A program made the translations under genes and the position numbers. This document shows, piece by piece, positions 14,821-21,431 of a DNA stretch of 42,885 nucleotides (its first letter is position 1; each line of letters starts with the position of its first letter). The DNA is from CAYLZO01 sp964387775 (GTDB lineage Bacteria > Chloroflexota > Anaerolineae > JAAYZQ01). Under the pieces are notes generated by a model that was given only the letters and a program-made list of their open reading frames with translations, had not been told where the DNA came from and searched no databases. The DNA lies in the NCBI GenBank assembly GCA_964387775.1, contig CAYLZO010000012.1, positions 1-42,885 of the forward strand. Direction: 5' to 3'.

Positions 14821-16128
14821 TCCGTATTTTTCGGCGTAGGCGACGAGCGCCTCCTCAAACATGGCCATCGGCGGGCGGACCAGGCCGGCGCCCACCTGGC
14901 CGACGCCGGGGTCCTTGTGGGCGATGCCGGTGTTGACCCGGGGCGTGATGCCCGTCTCGACCACCTTGCGGACGTCGATGCCCGTCGGCGTGCCGCGAAA
15001 GTCAAGGGGCGGGATGGTGAACAGCTTGTGCTCGGCGGCCGTGATCTCGTACATCTCTAGCGTGGCGTTGATGGCGTCCTGGGGCGTGCCGCTCACAAAG
15101 GTGACGATAGCCGGCGCGCTGGCCATGGCAAAGCCGCCGATGCCGGCCGTCTCGGTGATGACGCTGTCGCCGATGTCGCCGCTGGCGTCCTCGGCCGTAA
15201 AGCCGGGGAAGTAGAGGCCGTCGGGCGTCGCCACCGGGGCGGTGAACCAGTCCCCTGAAGGGGATCCTTGTCGGTCGCCCAGGCCGCTGACGCGGATGCC
15301 AAAGTCGGTGCCGTTGCGGGCCATGGTGCTCACAATCGTGCTGCCCTCGACGCCGTGGGCCGCGTCGGCCATGCCCTTGCAGGCGGCCATGACCGGGTTG
15401 AGCACGCTCAGCGCGTTGTCGCCCAAGGCCTTGAGGATCTCGGCGGCGATCTCGGGCTTGGGCGCAACGGAGGCGATAAAGGGCGCCAGCTTGGCCGTGA
15501 ACAGGATCGAGCCGGCCTTGTTGCGGTTGTGGCCCTCGTCGCCCATGTGCAGCGCCTCGGCCAGCAGGGCGCGGATGTCGATGCCCCCGCTGGCTTCGAT
15601 CGCTTTGGCCAGGACCGGAGCCATGACCTCCTCCATCCACCGCAGGCGGTCGAGCACCTCGTCGCTGTAAGCGCCGTAGCGCAGCACCTTGCCATAACCC
15701 TCGTTGAGGTTCGAGTACGACTTGTTGCCGCCTGCGGTGAGCCCAGTCGAACCGTGAGTTTTGTTTTCCAGGACATAGACCGACATCGAGGGGCAGATGA
15801 CGCCTGCCATCGGCCCCACGGCCCCGTGGTGGTGGCAGGGCTCCAGGTCGATCTCGCCGGATTCGACCAGGGCCTGGGCCTCGGCCATGTCCTGGGCCTT
15901 GCCCTCGAAAATCAGCGCGCCGGTGATGGCCCCCCGCATCGGCCCCGAGGCCCGCGCCCACGCTTCGCCCTGAGGCTGTCCTCGAAGGGTCAGCGGCGGG
16001 CCGGCGTGCAAGAGCAGGTTGTCCCGCATCCCCGGCACGACGTCGAGGGCCTTGCCCAGCCCGACCAGGACCGGGCGGGCGTCCATCATGCGTTCACATG
16101 CTTGTGCGTTTGCTTTTTCGATGTCCAT
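14815..16128 (-). CDS. DUF1116 protein, AllG/YlbE-like carbamoyltransferase component
   Basis: A 437-residue protein starting MDIEKANAQACERMMDARPV at 16128, with AAGGAGATTTCCC upstream. It matches DUF1116 (YlbE, now AllG): SGPMRGAITGALIFEG, CHHHGAVGPMAGVICPSMSV, ALHMGDEGHNRN and GMADAAHGVEGSTIV. In E. coli AllF (FdrA), AllG and AllH together form oxamate carbamoyltransferase of allantoin breakdown. AllF is encoded about 5 kb upstream here, but no AllH (DUF2877) gene is in the window. Two short in-frame repeat insertions are present: LRGQPQGEA after GPPLT and QGSPSGD between LGDR and WFTAP. Both sit where the family normally reads straight through. Substrate and complex partners are inferred. 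Confidence 0.86.
   Translation of the reverse strand: MDIEKANAQACERMMDARPVLVGLGKALDVVPGMRDNLLLHAGPPLTLRGQPQGEAWARASGPMRGAITGALIFEGKAQDMAEAQALVESGEIDLEPCHHHGAVGPMAGVICPSMSVYVLENKTHGSTGLTAGGNKSYSNLNEGYGKVLRYGAYSDEVLDRLRWMEEVMAPVLAKAIEASGGIDIRALLAEALHMGDEGHNRNKAGSILFTAKLAPFIASVAPKPEIAAEILKALGDNALSVLNPVMAACKGMADAAHGVEGSTIVSTMARNGTDFGIRVSGLGDRQGSPSGDWFTAPVATPDGLYFPGFTAEDASGDIGDSVITETAGIGGFAMASAPAIVTFVSGTPQDAINATLEMYEITAAEHKLFTIPPLDFRGTPTGIDVRKVVETGITPRVNTGIAHKDPGVGQVGAGLVRPPMAMFEEALVAYAEKYGY
15250..15270. repeat. 21-bp palindromic insertion in the allG-like gene
   Basis: The segment contains the perfect hairpin TCCCC-TGAA-GGGGA (15251-15264) and encodes the extra residues QGSPSGD. Removing 21 bases restores the usual family sequence GLGDRWFTAP in frame. 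A related TCCCC/GGGGA segment lies inside the element at 25934-26173. Confidence 0.7.
15962..15989. repeat. 27-bp repeat-like insertion in the allG-like gene
   Basis: On the minus strand the segment reads CCCTTCGAGGACAGCC followed by TCAGGGCGAAG. It shares both outer arms (CCCTTCGA and CTCAGGGCGA) with the 24-bp repeat array in coxS. It encodes the extra residues LRGQPQGEA between GPPLT and WARASGPMRG. Confidence 0.72.
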
Positions 16129-16157
16129 GGGAAATCTCCTTCTGGCCGCTTCCAAGC

Positions 16158-16451
16158 TTATGCAGCCAATTCAAGTTCTGAATCTTCCATCCAGGCCGGC
16201 TTCAAGTCATAATAGAGGACATCTGGATCAATATCTGCACCGTTCTCCCATACGATGGTCCCCATACGTTCGTCTACTGTTACAGAGCCAAACACCGCCG
16301 GGTCGTCTCGCAACGGTTCAAAGATGGGACCGTGCAGATAAGGCTCCAGATCAACCTCACGCTGAGTGCCATCTGTAAACCCAAGTCGCACCTGAAAGCC
16401 GCCCAGAAGCTCAACCGACCGAATACGGACAAGCTGTCTTGTCATGGTCAT
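16158..16451 (-). CDS. DUF2442 protein
   Basis: A protein of about 97 residues. Its core VRIRSVELLGGFQVRLGFTD, followed by EVDLEPYLHGPIFEPL and GTIVWENGADIDPDVLYYD, identifies DUF2442. These small proteins usually sit beside DUF4160 proteins and are thought to be toxin-antitoxin components; no DUF4160 gene is visible here. The ATG at 16451 overlaps the stop of the preceding small gene (TGATG), which points to coupled translation. A second ATG at 16445 has better spacing to AAGG and is an alternative start. It lies 30 bases upstream of the allG-like gene. Confidence 0.8.
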   Translation of the reverse strand: MTMTRQLVRIRSVELLGGFQVRLGFTDGTQREVDLEPYLHGPIFEPLRDDPAVFGSVTVDERMGTIVWENGADIDPDVLYYDLKPAWMEDSELELAA

Positions 16452-16738
16452 CACCTTCCTTTACACCAGTGGTTCAATCTCAAACAGTCGTTCATCTTTT
16501 GCTCGGCGACCAGATCCTCGGCCAGGATCGCGGCCGCACCGAACGAATTGTGGGGTGTTGGCAGGTCATAGGTCTTGCCAGGTTCGAAGGGAAAGATTTC
16601 CCTGGCTTCCTCTAACTCCTTGGCCAGAATGCGGATGAGCCTGAGTTTATCCAGGGCAGGTAACGTGCGGACGGCAGGGACAATCTCAGACAATGTGACC
16701 GGTTGCTTCTGGATTTTGGTTTGTACAGCCGGTTGCAT
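16451..16738 (-). CDS. Small conserved-type protein, possible antitoxin
   Basis: A 95-residue product starting MQPAVQTKIQKQPVTLSEIV at 16738, with GGAGG seven bases upstream. Residues 22-40 (VRTLPALDKLRLIRILAKE) look like an amphipathic helix, and the middle reads PFEPGKTYDLPTPHNSFGAA. This pattern is familiar from short hypothetical proteins of cyanobacteria and Chloroflexota that often sit with toxin-antitoxin genes. I cannot name a family with certainty. Its stop overlaps the DUF2442 start, so the two are probably made together. Confidence 0.6.
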   Translation of the reverse strand: MQPAVQTKIQKQPVTLSEIVPAVRTLPALDKLRLIRILAKELEEAREIFPFEPGKTYDLPTPHNSFGAAAILAEDLVAEQKMNDCLRLNHWCKGR

Positions 16739-16806
16739 TTTCGTACCTCCTTCATCTTGCGGCAAGAGCAACACCCCCCAAGGTTACTGCCGTTTAGGAG
16801 ATGCGT

Positions 16807-17067
16807 TCATCGCGACTGATAGACGATCTCGGCTGTGTTCAGTATCTCCCGGCGACGTATCCAGTTGTGGCCGAGTTCGACCGCACGCCGGCCAAATAGA
16901 TCGATCTCGCGCCCCAGCAAATCAGCCAGTTCTCGCTCCATCCGCACGTGGTCGAACAAGCTCCAATCGGCCTCGGGCGCAAAAGTGGCTACGATGTCCA
17001 GATCGCTGTCCGGCGCAAAATCGTCGCGCAGCACCAAACGCTGCGCCAAGTTGACGCCCCGACACAC
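16807..17067 (-). pseudogene. 5'-truncated MNT-type nucleotidyltransferase
   Basis: The frame encodes VLRDDFAPDSDLDIVATFAP, then DWSLFDHVRMERELADLLGR and NWIRRREILNTAEIVYQSR. This is the body and C-terminus of minimal nucleotidyltransferases (the antitoxin partner in HEPN-MNT pairs). The two catalytic aspartates of DSDLD remain. The N-terminal part, including the Gly-Ser of the GSxxRDDFxxDSDxD motif, is missing: only the unrelated residues MCRGVNLAQR precede the conserved part, and they derive from the truncated hicA start read out of frame. The product is probably non-functional. No HEPN partner gene is adjacent. Confidence 0.8.
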
Positions 17068-17083
17068 GCGGGAGCCGGGTCAT
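17051..17083 (-). pseudogene. hicA remnant (first ~11 codons)
   Basis: ATG at 17083 overlaps the hicB stop as ATGA and encodes MTRLPRVSGRQ, the standard beginning of HicA mRNA-interferase toxins. After this the sequence changes abruptly into the middle of the nucleotidyltransferase gene in another frame. HicA is normally about 60-80 residues, so the toxin has been deleted. Confidence 0.72.
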
Positions 17084-17295
17084 GCGCCTACCCAAACACG
17101 CTGCACGCCCACGAATTCAGAAGGAGTCGCTTCCTCGTCTTCAACCTCCAGACACAACTCGATGGCCTCCTTGATTCGCTCCATCAACTCGTCGAGGGAC
17201 CGGGCCTGGGTATGGCACCCCCGCAGTTCCGGCACACTCGCCACGTAGTAACCCTCAGAATCACGCTCCACGATTACGTTGAACGCTCGCGCCAT
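17080..17295 (-). CDS. hicB: HicB-family antitoxin without intact HicA
   Basis: A 71-residue protein starting MARAFNVIVERDSEGYYVAS and continuing VPELRGCHTQARSLDELMER and IKEAIELCLEVEDEE. This is the HicB RNase-H-like antitoxin fold in its short form without an obvious C-terminal DNA-binding domain. The ATG at 17295 has GGAGGTAA just upstream. In family loci hicA follows with overlap. Here only the first codons of hicA remain, so this is an orphan antitoxin that may still neutralise related toxins elsewhere. Confidence 0.85.
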   Translation of the reverse strand: MARAFNVIVERDSEGYYVASVPELRGCHTQARSLDELMERIKEAIELCLEVEDEEATPSEFVGVQRVWVGA

Positions 17296-17357
17296 TTACC
17301 TCCACCTCGTTTCAAGCTCTACCTTGATCATTGTCACCTTGAGTATTGTTTCCTCGG

Positions 17358-17453
17358 TCATGACGGTCTTTCCTCAATACTCGCTATCTCAGCCGGCCCG
17401 TCCAGGTGCAACCGCAATTCATTCAGCACGTTGCGGCCCAGGATGATGCCATC
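17358..17453 (-). pseudogene. 3' remnant of a retroviral-type aspartyl protease gene
   Basis: Thirty-one codons and a TGA encode DGIILGRNVLNELRLHLDGP and a short tail ending EERPS. This is the C-terminal ILGRxVL segment of bacterial retropepsin-like proteases. The N-terminal part with the catalytic DTG is absent. Such proteases often follow small genes like the one at 17463-17840, which ends five bases upstream of the remnant. A deletion therefore seems to have removed most of the second gene of a pair. Confidence 0.6.
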
Positions 17454-17462
17454 CCCTAATCA

Positions 17463-17840
17463 TCAGCGACCACCTCCACGGCTGGGTTGAATTGGTCGCG
17501 GACTGAACACCCGAATCTCCTGTGGCCCTTCTGCAGGGATGATGGCAACCGGCGTTTGCCCGTACTTGGTGCGGACACGCTGATGAAGAGCATCTTCATC
17601 TTTATCACGATCCACGACTCTCTGCTCGTGAATTGCCACAAACTCCCCCTCGTACCGGGCGCGCTCGCTGAGGGGAAGGCCAAGCCACCATTCCTGCTCG
17701 CGCTCGATCTTGCGGCGATTGGCCAGCGTGCGCTCGCGCTGGAGCGCCGCGCGAAGAAACTCCTCAACGGCCAAGCCCCGCGTCTCAGCCTCGTCTCGGA
17801 TTTCGCCAACCAACTCGTCTGACACCTGAAGGATCGCCAT
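17463..17840 (-). CDS. Small protein, probable antitoxin-like partner of lost aspartyl protease
   Basis: A 125-residue protein starting MAILQVSDELVGEIRDEAET, a ribbon-helix-helix-like beginning. It is followed by a basic helix (QRERTLANRRKIEREQEWW) and a C-terminal part FVAIHEQRVVDRDKDEDALH and KYGQTPVAIIPAEG. That tail resembles DUF5678-type small proteins found upstream of aspartyl protease genes. No strong ribosome binding site is visible because a heptamer repeat lies directly upstream. Its function is unknown; a regulatory or antitoxin role is inferred from length, helix content and neighbours. Confidence 0.7.
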   Translation of the reverse strand: MAILQVSDELVGEIRDEAETRGLAVEEFLRAALQRERTLANRRKIEREQEWWLGLPLSERARYEGEFVAIHEQRVVDRDKDEDALHQRVRTKYGQTPVAIIPAEGPQEIRVFSPRPIQPSRGGGR

Positions 17841-17847
17841 TCATCAC

Positions 17848-17879
17848 ATCCCAATATCCAATACCCAATCTCCAATTTA
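17848..17879. repeat. Heptamer repeat array after the nitrilase stop codon
   Basis: Tandem CCAATAT, CCAATAC, CCAATCT and CCAATTT units. The nitrilase TAA (17877-17879) is built from the array edge. The same family occurs at 9540, 12778, 14508 and 14793. Confidence 0.88.
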
Positions 17880-18758
17880 CCGCAACCGCTCCCCCGGCTC
17901 AAACCGCGACCGGGCTTCTTTCAAAATCTCCTCGTACAGCGCCAGGTTGCGATCCTGCAAGTGATCGAACACCTGCGGGCTCTTGCTGCCGTGGGTCACG
18001 TAGCGCAGCGGATCGGGGTTCAGCTTGGCGGCGATGATCTCCTCGCCGCCCCGGGCCTGGGCCAGCCGCCAGGCAATGGGTGTGACGATCATGCTGTGGC
18101 CGAAATAGTAGCTGCCCCCCGCGTCCGGCCCCACAGCGTTGGTCGCCACCACGTAGACGTGATTGTCGTAGGCCCGGGCGCAGTTGGTGATGTACCAGAT
18201 GTCGTAACTGCGCAGGAGCGCCGACGGCCGCACGATGATCTCCGCGCCCTTGACCGCCAGCAGCCGCGACAGTTCGGGAAAATCGCCGTCGTAGCAGATG
18301 ATCATGCCCAGGCTGCCCAGCGCCGTCTCGAACACGTCGGCCCGCTGGCCCAGCGTCACCCAGCCGCCGCAGTCGGCCCGCTCCAGGGGGAAGGGGTGCG
18401 TCTTGTCATAGATGCCGATTATGTCACCCTCCGGCCCGATGAGGATCGACGAGTTGTAGACCACGCCCCGCTCCGGCCCGCGCCGGTACGAGGGCCAGAC
18501 CACGTGCACGCCGTGGGCTTTGGCCGCTTTCTGCACCTCGGCCGTGATGCGCCCCGGCGCCTCGTCCACCAGATCCCACAGCCCCTCGGCGTCCAGCCCG
18601 GTGACAAAGCCGGTCGTCACCGTCTCGGGAAAGACGACCAGCTCGGCCTCGTACTCCTCGACCGCCTTTTCCAGCCAGGCCACGCCCTTTTCGATGTTCT
18701 CCTGCACGTCGTTGGGTGCAACCGCAATCTGCACACAGGCAGCGATAAACTCTCTCAC
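17877..18758 (-). CDS. Nitrilase-superfamily carbon-nitrogen hydrolase
   Basis: A 293-residue protein; GTG at 18758 gives MREFIAACVQIAVAPNDVQE and has GGAAAGGG upstream (a TTG two codons earlier is possible). The Glu-Lys-Cys catalytic triad is visible: VVFPETVTTGF near residue 45, YDKTHPFPLER near 120 and MIICYDGDFPELSRL near 154. Length and motifs fit the amidase/N-carbamoyl hydrolase branches, which cleave linear amides or carbamoyl-amines to acid plus ammonia. Next to AllF/AllG-like and cyclase genes, it could hydrolyse the linear amide made by ring opening. The exact substrate cannot be assigned. Confidence 0.88.
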   Translation of the reverse strand: MREFIAACVQIAVAPNDVQENIEKGVAWLEKAVEEYEAELVVFPETVTTGFVTGLDAEGLWDLVDEAPGRITAEVQKAAKAHGVHVVWPSYRRGPERGVVYNSSILIGPEGDIIGIYDKTHPFPLERADCGGWVTLGQRADVFETALGSLGMIICYDGDFPELSRLLAVKGAEIIVRPSALLRSYDIWYITNCARAYDNHVYVVATNAVGPDAGGSYYFGHSMIVTPIAWRLAQARGGEEIIAAKLNPDPLRYVTHGSKSPQVFDHLQDRNLALYEEILKEARSRFEPGERLR

Positions 18759-18817
18759 CGTCAAACCCTTTCCTTGATTTCTCACAATATCGGCGACAGG
18801 CACCTGCCCTTTGCCGG

Positions 18818-19066
18818 TTAAGCGTACGCTTTCGCTGGCATCTCGATGTAACAATCTGGATCTTCGGTCTTGCGTTGAATCGCAAAAAACTGCCGCTCGA
18901 TTTCTTTGAGAACCGCAGCATCGTAATAGACCATTCCACAGTCGAGACAAACCTCGACAGGAGTATTGGGAACCAGCAAGTATTTGCCCTTATGCGTGTA
19001 CAGATACTCGATTCTGCGTTCCTCATAGCGGTCACCACCGCAGAAATTACACCGGACTTGTGTCAC
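18818..19066 (-). CDS. YgiT-type zinc-finger protein (MqsA-like antitoxin domain)
   Basis: An 82-residue protein. GTG at 19066 (MTQVRCNFCGG) follows GGAGGTAAAGCCA. Two CxxC pairs, CNFCGG near residue 6 and CLDCG near residue 43, form the YgiT zinc finger, and the segment between contains YTHKGKYLLVPNTPVEV. These proteins act as antitoxins in pairs with MqsR-like or DUF4258 toxins. The gene overlaps the DUF4258 gene by 20 bases, consistent with such a pair. It lacks the C-terminal Xre DNA-binding domain of full MqsA. Confidence 0.85.
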   Translation of the reverse strand: MTQVRCNFCGGDRYEERRIEYLYTHKGKYLLVPNTPVEVCLDCGMVYYDAAVLKEIERQFFAIQRKTEDPDCYIEMPAKAYA

Positions 19067-19373
19067 TGGCTTTACCTCCTCGTGTCCAAGGATCAATGAA
19101 CTTTGGCGGGCGTGGAACATAGACTGTGATCAACGCCACCTTCTCTCCGCGCCAACCACATACGACGTGAATGGGCAGATCTCGCGCAAAACCCACGACC
19201 AGGCAACTCTCGCCCCGGCCAGTGTCAGGATATTGCTCAAGTATCTCACCATTCAGCAGAGCCTCTTCGACCTGGACAAAAGTCAACTCATCTGCCTTGC
19301 GTTCGATCTCTGCGTGGAGAGTATAGACATACTGATCGGCGTGAACTTTGGCCTTGATCTCTGCAATGTTCAT
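19047..19373 (-). CDS. DUF4258 protein, probable toxin partner
   Basis: A 108-residue protein starting MNIAEIKAKVHADQYVYTLH. The conserved H-x-E pattern (TLHAEIERK) is followed by VEEALLNGEILEQYPDTGRG, VVGFARDLPIHVVCGW and ITVYVPRPPKFIDPW. This is the DUF4258 family, compact RelE/MqsR-like proteins usually followed by a YgiT zinc-finger gene, as here. Together they form the only apparently complete toxin-antitoxin-type pair in the patch. The ribosome binding site is weak (AGG). Confidence 0.82.
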   Translation of the reverse strand: MNIAEIKAKVHADQYVYTLHAEIERKADELTFVQVEEALLNGEILEQYPDTGRGESCLVVGFARDLPIHVVCGWRGEKVALITVYVPRPPKFIDPWTRGGKASDTSPV

Positions 19374-19397
19374 GCCTAAACCTGTGGCTTTGAACAG

Positions 19398-21110
19398 CTA
19401 GTCCCGCATCCGCTCCAAAATCGCCATCAGTCGCTCATTCCCGCCCGCCGGTGGCTTCCAATCCACCTGCACAACCGGTGCTTCCTGGGCCTGCAGGCTC
19501 TCCGTGAACGACGTCAACCCCACGTTGATCGCCGCCAAAGGCTTCTCCAACACCCCCAGATCCACCGGCTGAAAGCTGAAGGCTGACCGCTGACCGCTGA
19601 TCGCCCGCAACAACCGCCCCACGTAGCGCACGGCCGCGTCGTGGCTCGTCTTCACCCGCGCCCCGGCCGCCCGCAGCCGCTCGATCTGGGCCGCCATGTC
19701 CTGCGGGTCCTCGTCGGTGCCGACCACGACGGCGACAACTTCCAGGTGACGCCCGGCCTCCACCACATCCGCCCGCGCCTCGGCGATGGCCGGCGCCAGC
19801 TCGCCCGCCGGGTCGGGGTGAGCGCCGTAGCCCAGCACCACGTCGAGCAGAACTACGGCGGTCTCCGGGTCCTCCGCCTCCTGCCGCAGCCGCCGGATGC
19901 GCAGGTCGTTGTCCATCATCGGATGCAGGCGGCCCACCGTGAACTCGTCTTCGCCCATGTCGACGATGGTGTGCGCCCGGCTGACCAGCGCGTTCCCCAG
20001 GCGCTGTTCCTCCGTGAGCGGGACGTTGGAATAGACGGCGGGCAGGTAATCTTGCAAGAGCAGCAGCGCCTCGTAGGCCAGCGTGCCGCCGGAAAAGAGG
20101 CCGCGCAGGTAGCGCTGGCCGTCCGCGAATCGGCTCACGTCGGGGACGGGCTCCGGGTCAGGCGGCGAAGCGGCCGACTCGACGGCAAGCACTGCCGCCT
20201 CGTCAAAGGTGTTGGCAAAATGAAGATTATCCACCCGCCGCGCCGAGGGCGCGTAGCCGATGAAATCGACCACCACCGGCTTGCCCGCCGCCCGCGCCGC
20301 CCCCAGCAGGCCCTCGGCTACCCGGGCCGCCGGCGGCTTGGACACCAGGACGATCACCGCCGTTTCGGGATCACGGGCCAGCAGGTCGAGGCCCTGGTGA
20401 GCCGTCACCGCGCCGACGGCCTCCGACAGGTCGCGCCCGCCGGTGCCCAGGGCGTGGGACAGGCCGCCGCCCAGTTGGTGGATGCGGGCGCTGACCTGCT
20501 GTAAACCCGTCCCCGAAGCGGCGACCATGCCGATGGGACCCCGGCGCACCCGGTTGGCAAAGCCCAACCCCACGCCGTTGACGATGGCCGAGCCACAGTC
20601 CGGCCCCATGACCAGCAAGCCCTTCTCGCGGGCCAATTGCTTCAACGCGACTTCGTCGTCGAGGGAGACGTTGTCGCTGTAGAGGAAAACGTGTTTGCCC
20701 AGGCGCAGCGCCTCGCGGGCCACGCCGCCGGCGTAGCGCCCCGGCACCGAGACCAGCACCCACCGGGCTTCGGGCAACATCGCCGCTGCCGATTCCAGGC
20801 TCTTGGGCAGATACTCTTGCTCGACGACGCTTCGCCGTCGGGTGAGCAACTCGTCCACCTGTCCCAGCGCCGCCTCGGCCTCGGCCTCCACCTCTGCCTT
20901 GACCACGAGGACCAGGTCATCGGCAGCAGCCGCCTGGACCTCACCCGTCAGCAACCCGGTCTGGGCCAGGATCTCCTTGTTGGCCTCGGTACCCATCACC
21001 ACACCCGCGTCGAGCACGCCGGGCAGCCCCGCCAGAGCACGCTGCAACTGCATGAGAACTATAGAATCGTAATACGCCCCGGACCGAACTTCAGCTTCAA
21101 TAACTGGCAT
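19398..21110 (-). CDS. fdrA: FdrA/AllF-like acyl-CoA-synthetase-fold protein
   Basis: A 570-residue protein starting MPVIEAEVRSGAYYDSIVLM at 21110. It has the succinyl-CoA-synthetase-like CoA-binding and ligase domains of FdrA: GLLVMGPDCGSAIVNGVGLG near residue 165, GTGLQQVSARIHQLGGG near 200, and the ligase half with MGEDEFTVGRLHPMMD near 380. In E. coli the protein (AllF) works with AllG and AllH in oxamate carbamoyl transfer. A heptamer repeat is inserted in frame near residue 505 and adds about 12 residues (ISGQRSAFSFQP). The gene has its own consensus promoter at 21400-21428 and heads the catabolic region. Confidence 0.88.
   Translation of the reverse strand: MPVIEAEVRSGAYYDSIVLMQLQRALAGLPGVLDAGVVMGTEANKEILAQTGLLTGEVQAAAADDLVLVVKAEVEAEAEAALGQVDELLTRRRSVVEQEYLPKSLESAAAMLPEARWVLVSVPGRYAGGVAREALRLGKHVFLYSDNVSLDDEVALKQLAREKGLLVMGPDCGSAIVNGVGLGFANRVRRGPIGMVAASGTGLQQVSARIHQLGGGLSHALGTGGRDLSEAVGAVTAHQGLDLLARDPETAVIVLVSKPPAARVAEGLLGAARAAGKPVVVDFIGYAPSARRVDNLHFANTFDEAAVLAVESAASPPDPEPVPDVSRFADGQRYLRGLFSGGTLAYEALLLLQDYLPAVYSNVPLTEEQRLGNALVSRAHTIVDMGEDEFTVGRLHPMMDNDLRIRRLRQEAEDPETAVVLLDVVLGYGAHPDPAGELAPAIAEARADVVEAGRHLEVVAVVVGTDEDPQDMAAQIERLRAAGARVKTSHDAAVRYVGRLLRAISGQRSAFSFQPVDLGVLEKPLAAINVGLTSFTESLQAQEAPVVQVDWKPPAGGNERLMAILERMRD
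19567..19604. repeat. Heptamer repeat array inside fdrA
   Basis: Five tandem units GCTGAAA, GCTGAAG, GCTGACC, GCTGACC and GCTGATC lie within the coding region and encode ISGQRSAFSFQP on the minus strand. The frame stays open across it. It follows the same unit length as the intercistronic arrays but has a different unit sequence. Confidence 0.85.
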
Positions 21111-21399
21111 AATGACTCCCTGGATTCACTACGACACTTTTTCTGCCATGTGCTTCAGAATCACGGATTTACAGAAAAACGCGGATTGGACTCGTCGAAT
21201 TGGGGCACAAAACTCATCTGCTTTGAAAAACCCGCGCATTTCTGTCGATCCGCGGCTGTTCCTCCCGGCAACCATAAAAGTGTCCGGTAGCAAATCCCCG
21301 GACAGGTCAGCCCATTGTGTCAGATCCTGGGCTTTGATAGTACATCATTACAGGTGAGGTACGATGATTACAGCGTCCGTCCCCCGGCGAACAAAACCA
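21111..21399. other. Long fdrA leader region without genes
   Basis: About 290 bases between the predicted transcription start and the fdrA ATG. No gene is seen. It contains a hairpin TGTCCGG (21281-21287)/CCGGACA (21298-21304) and a short direct repeat of ACGGATT/GCGGATT type (about 21160-21190) like one near 37280-37420. A regulatory RNA role is possible, but I recognise no known riboswitch. Confidence 0.5.
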
Positions 21400-21428
21400 A
21401 GTATACCACAACGTCTGGGCAGTGTCAA
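21400..21428 (-). promoter_or_regulatory. Consensus sigma-70-type promoter for fdrA region
   Basis: TTGACA (21423-21428) and TATACT (21400-21405) on the minus strand are separated by exactly 17 bases. The promoter lies directly after the stop of the biotin-carrier gene and before the long fdrA leader. It separates the carboxylase set from the catabolic region. Confidence 0.8.
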
Positions 21429-21431
21429 TTG

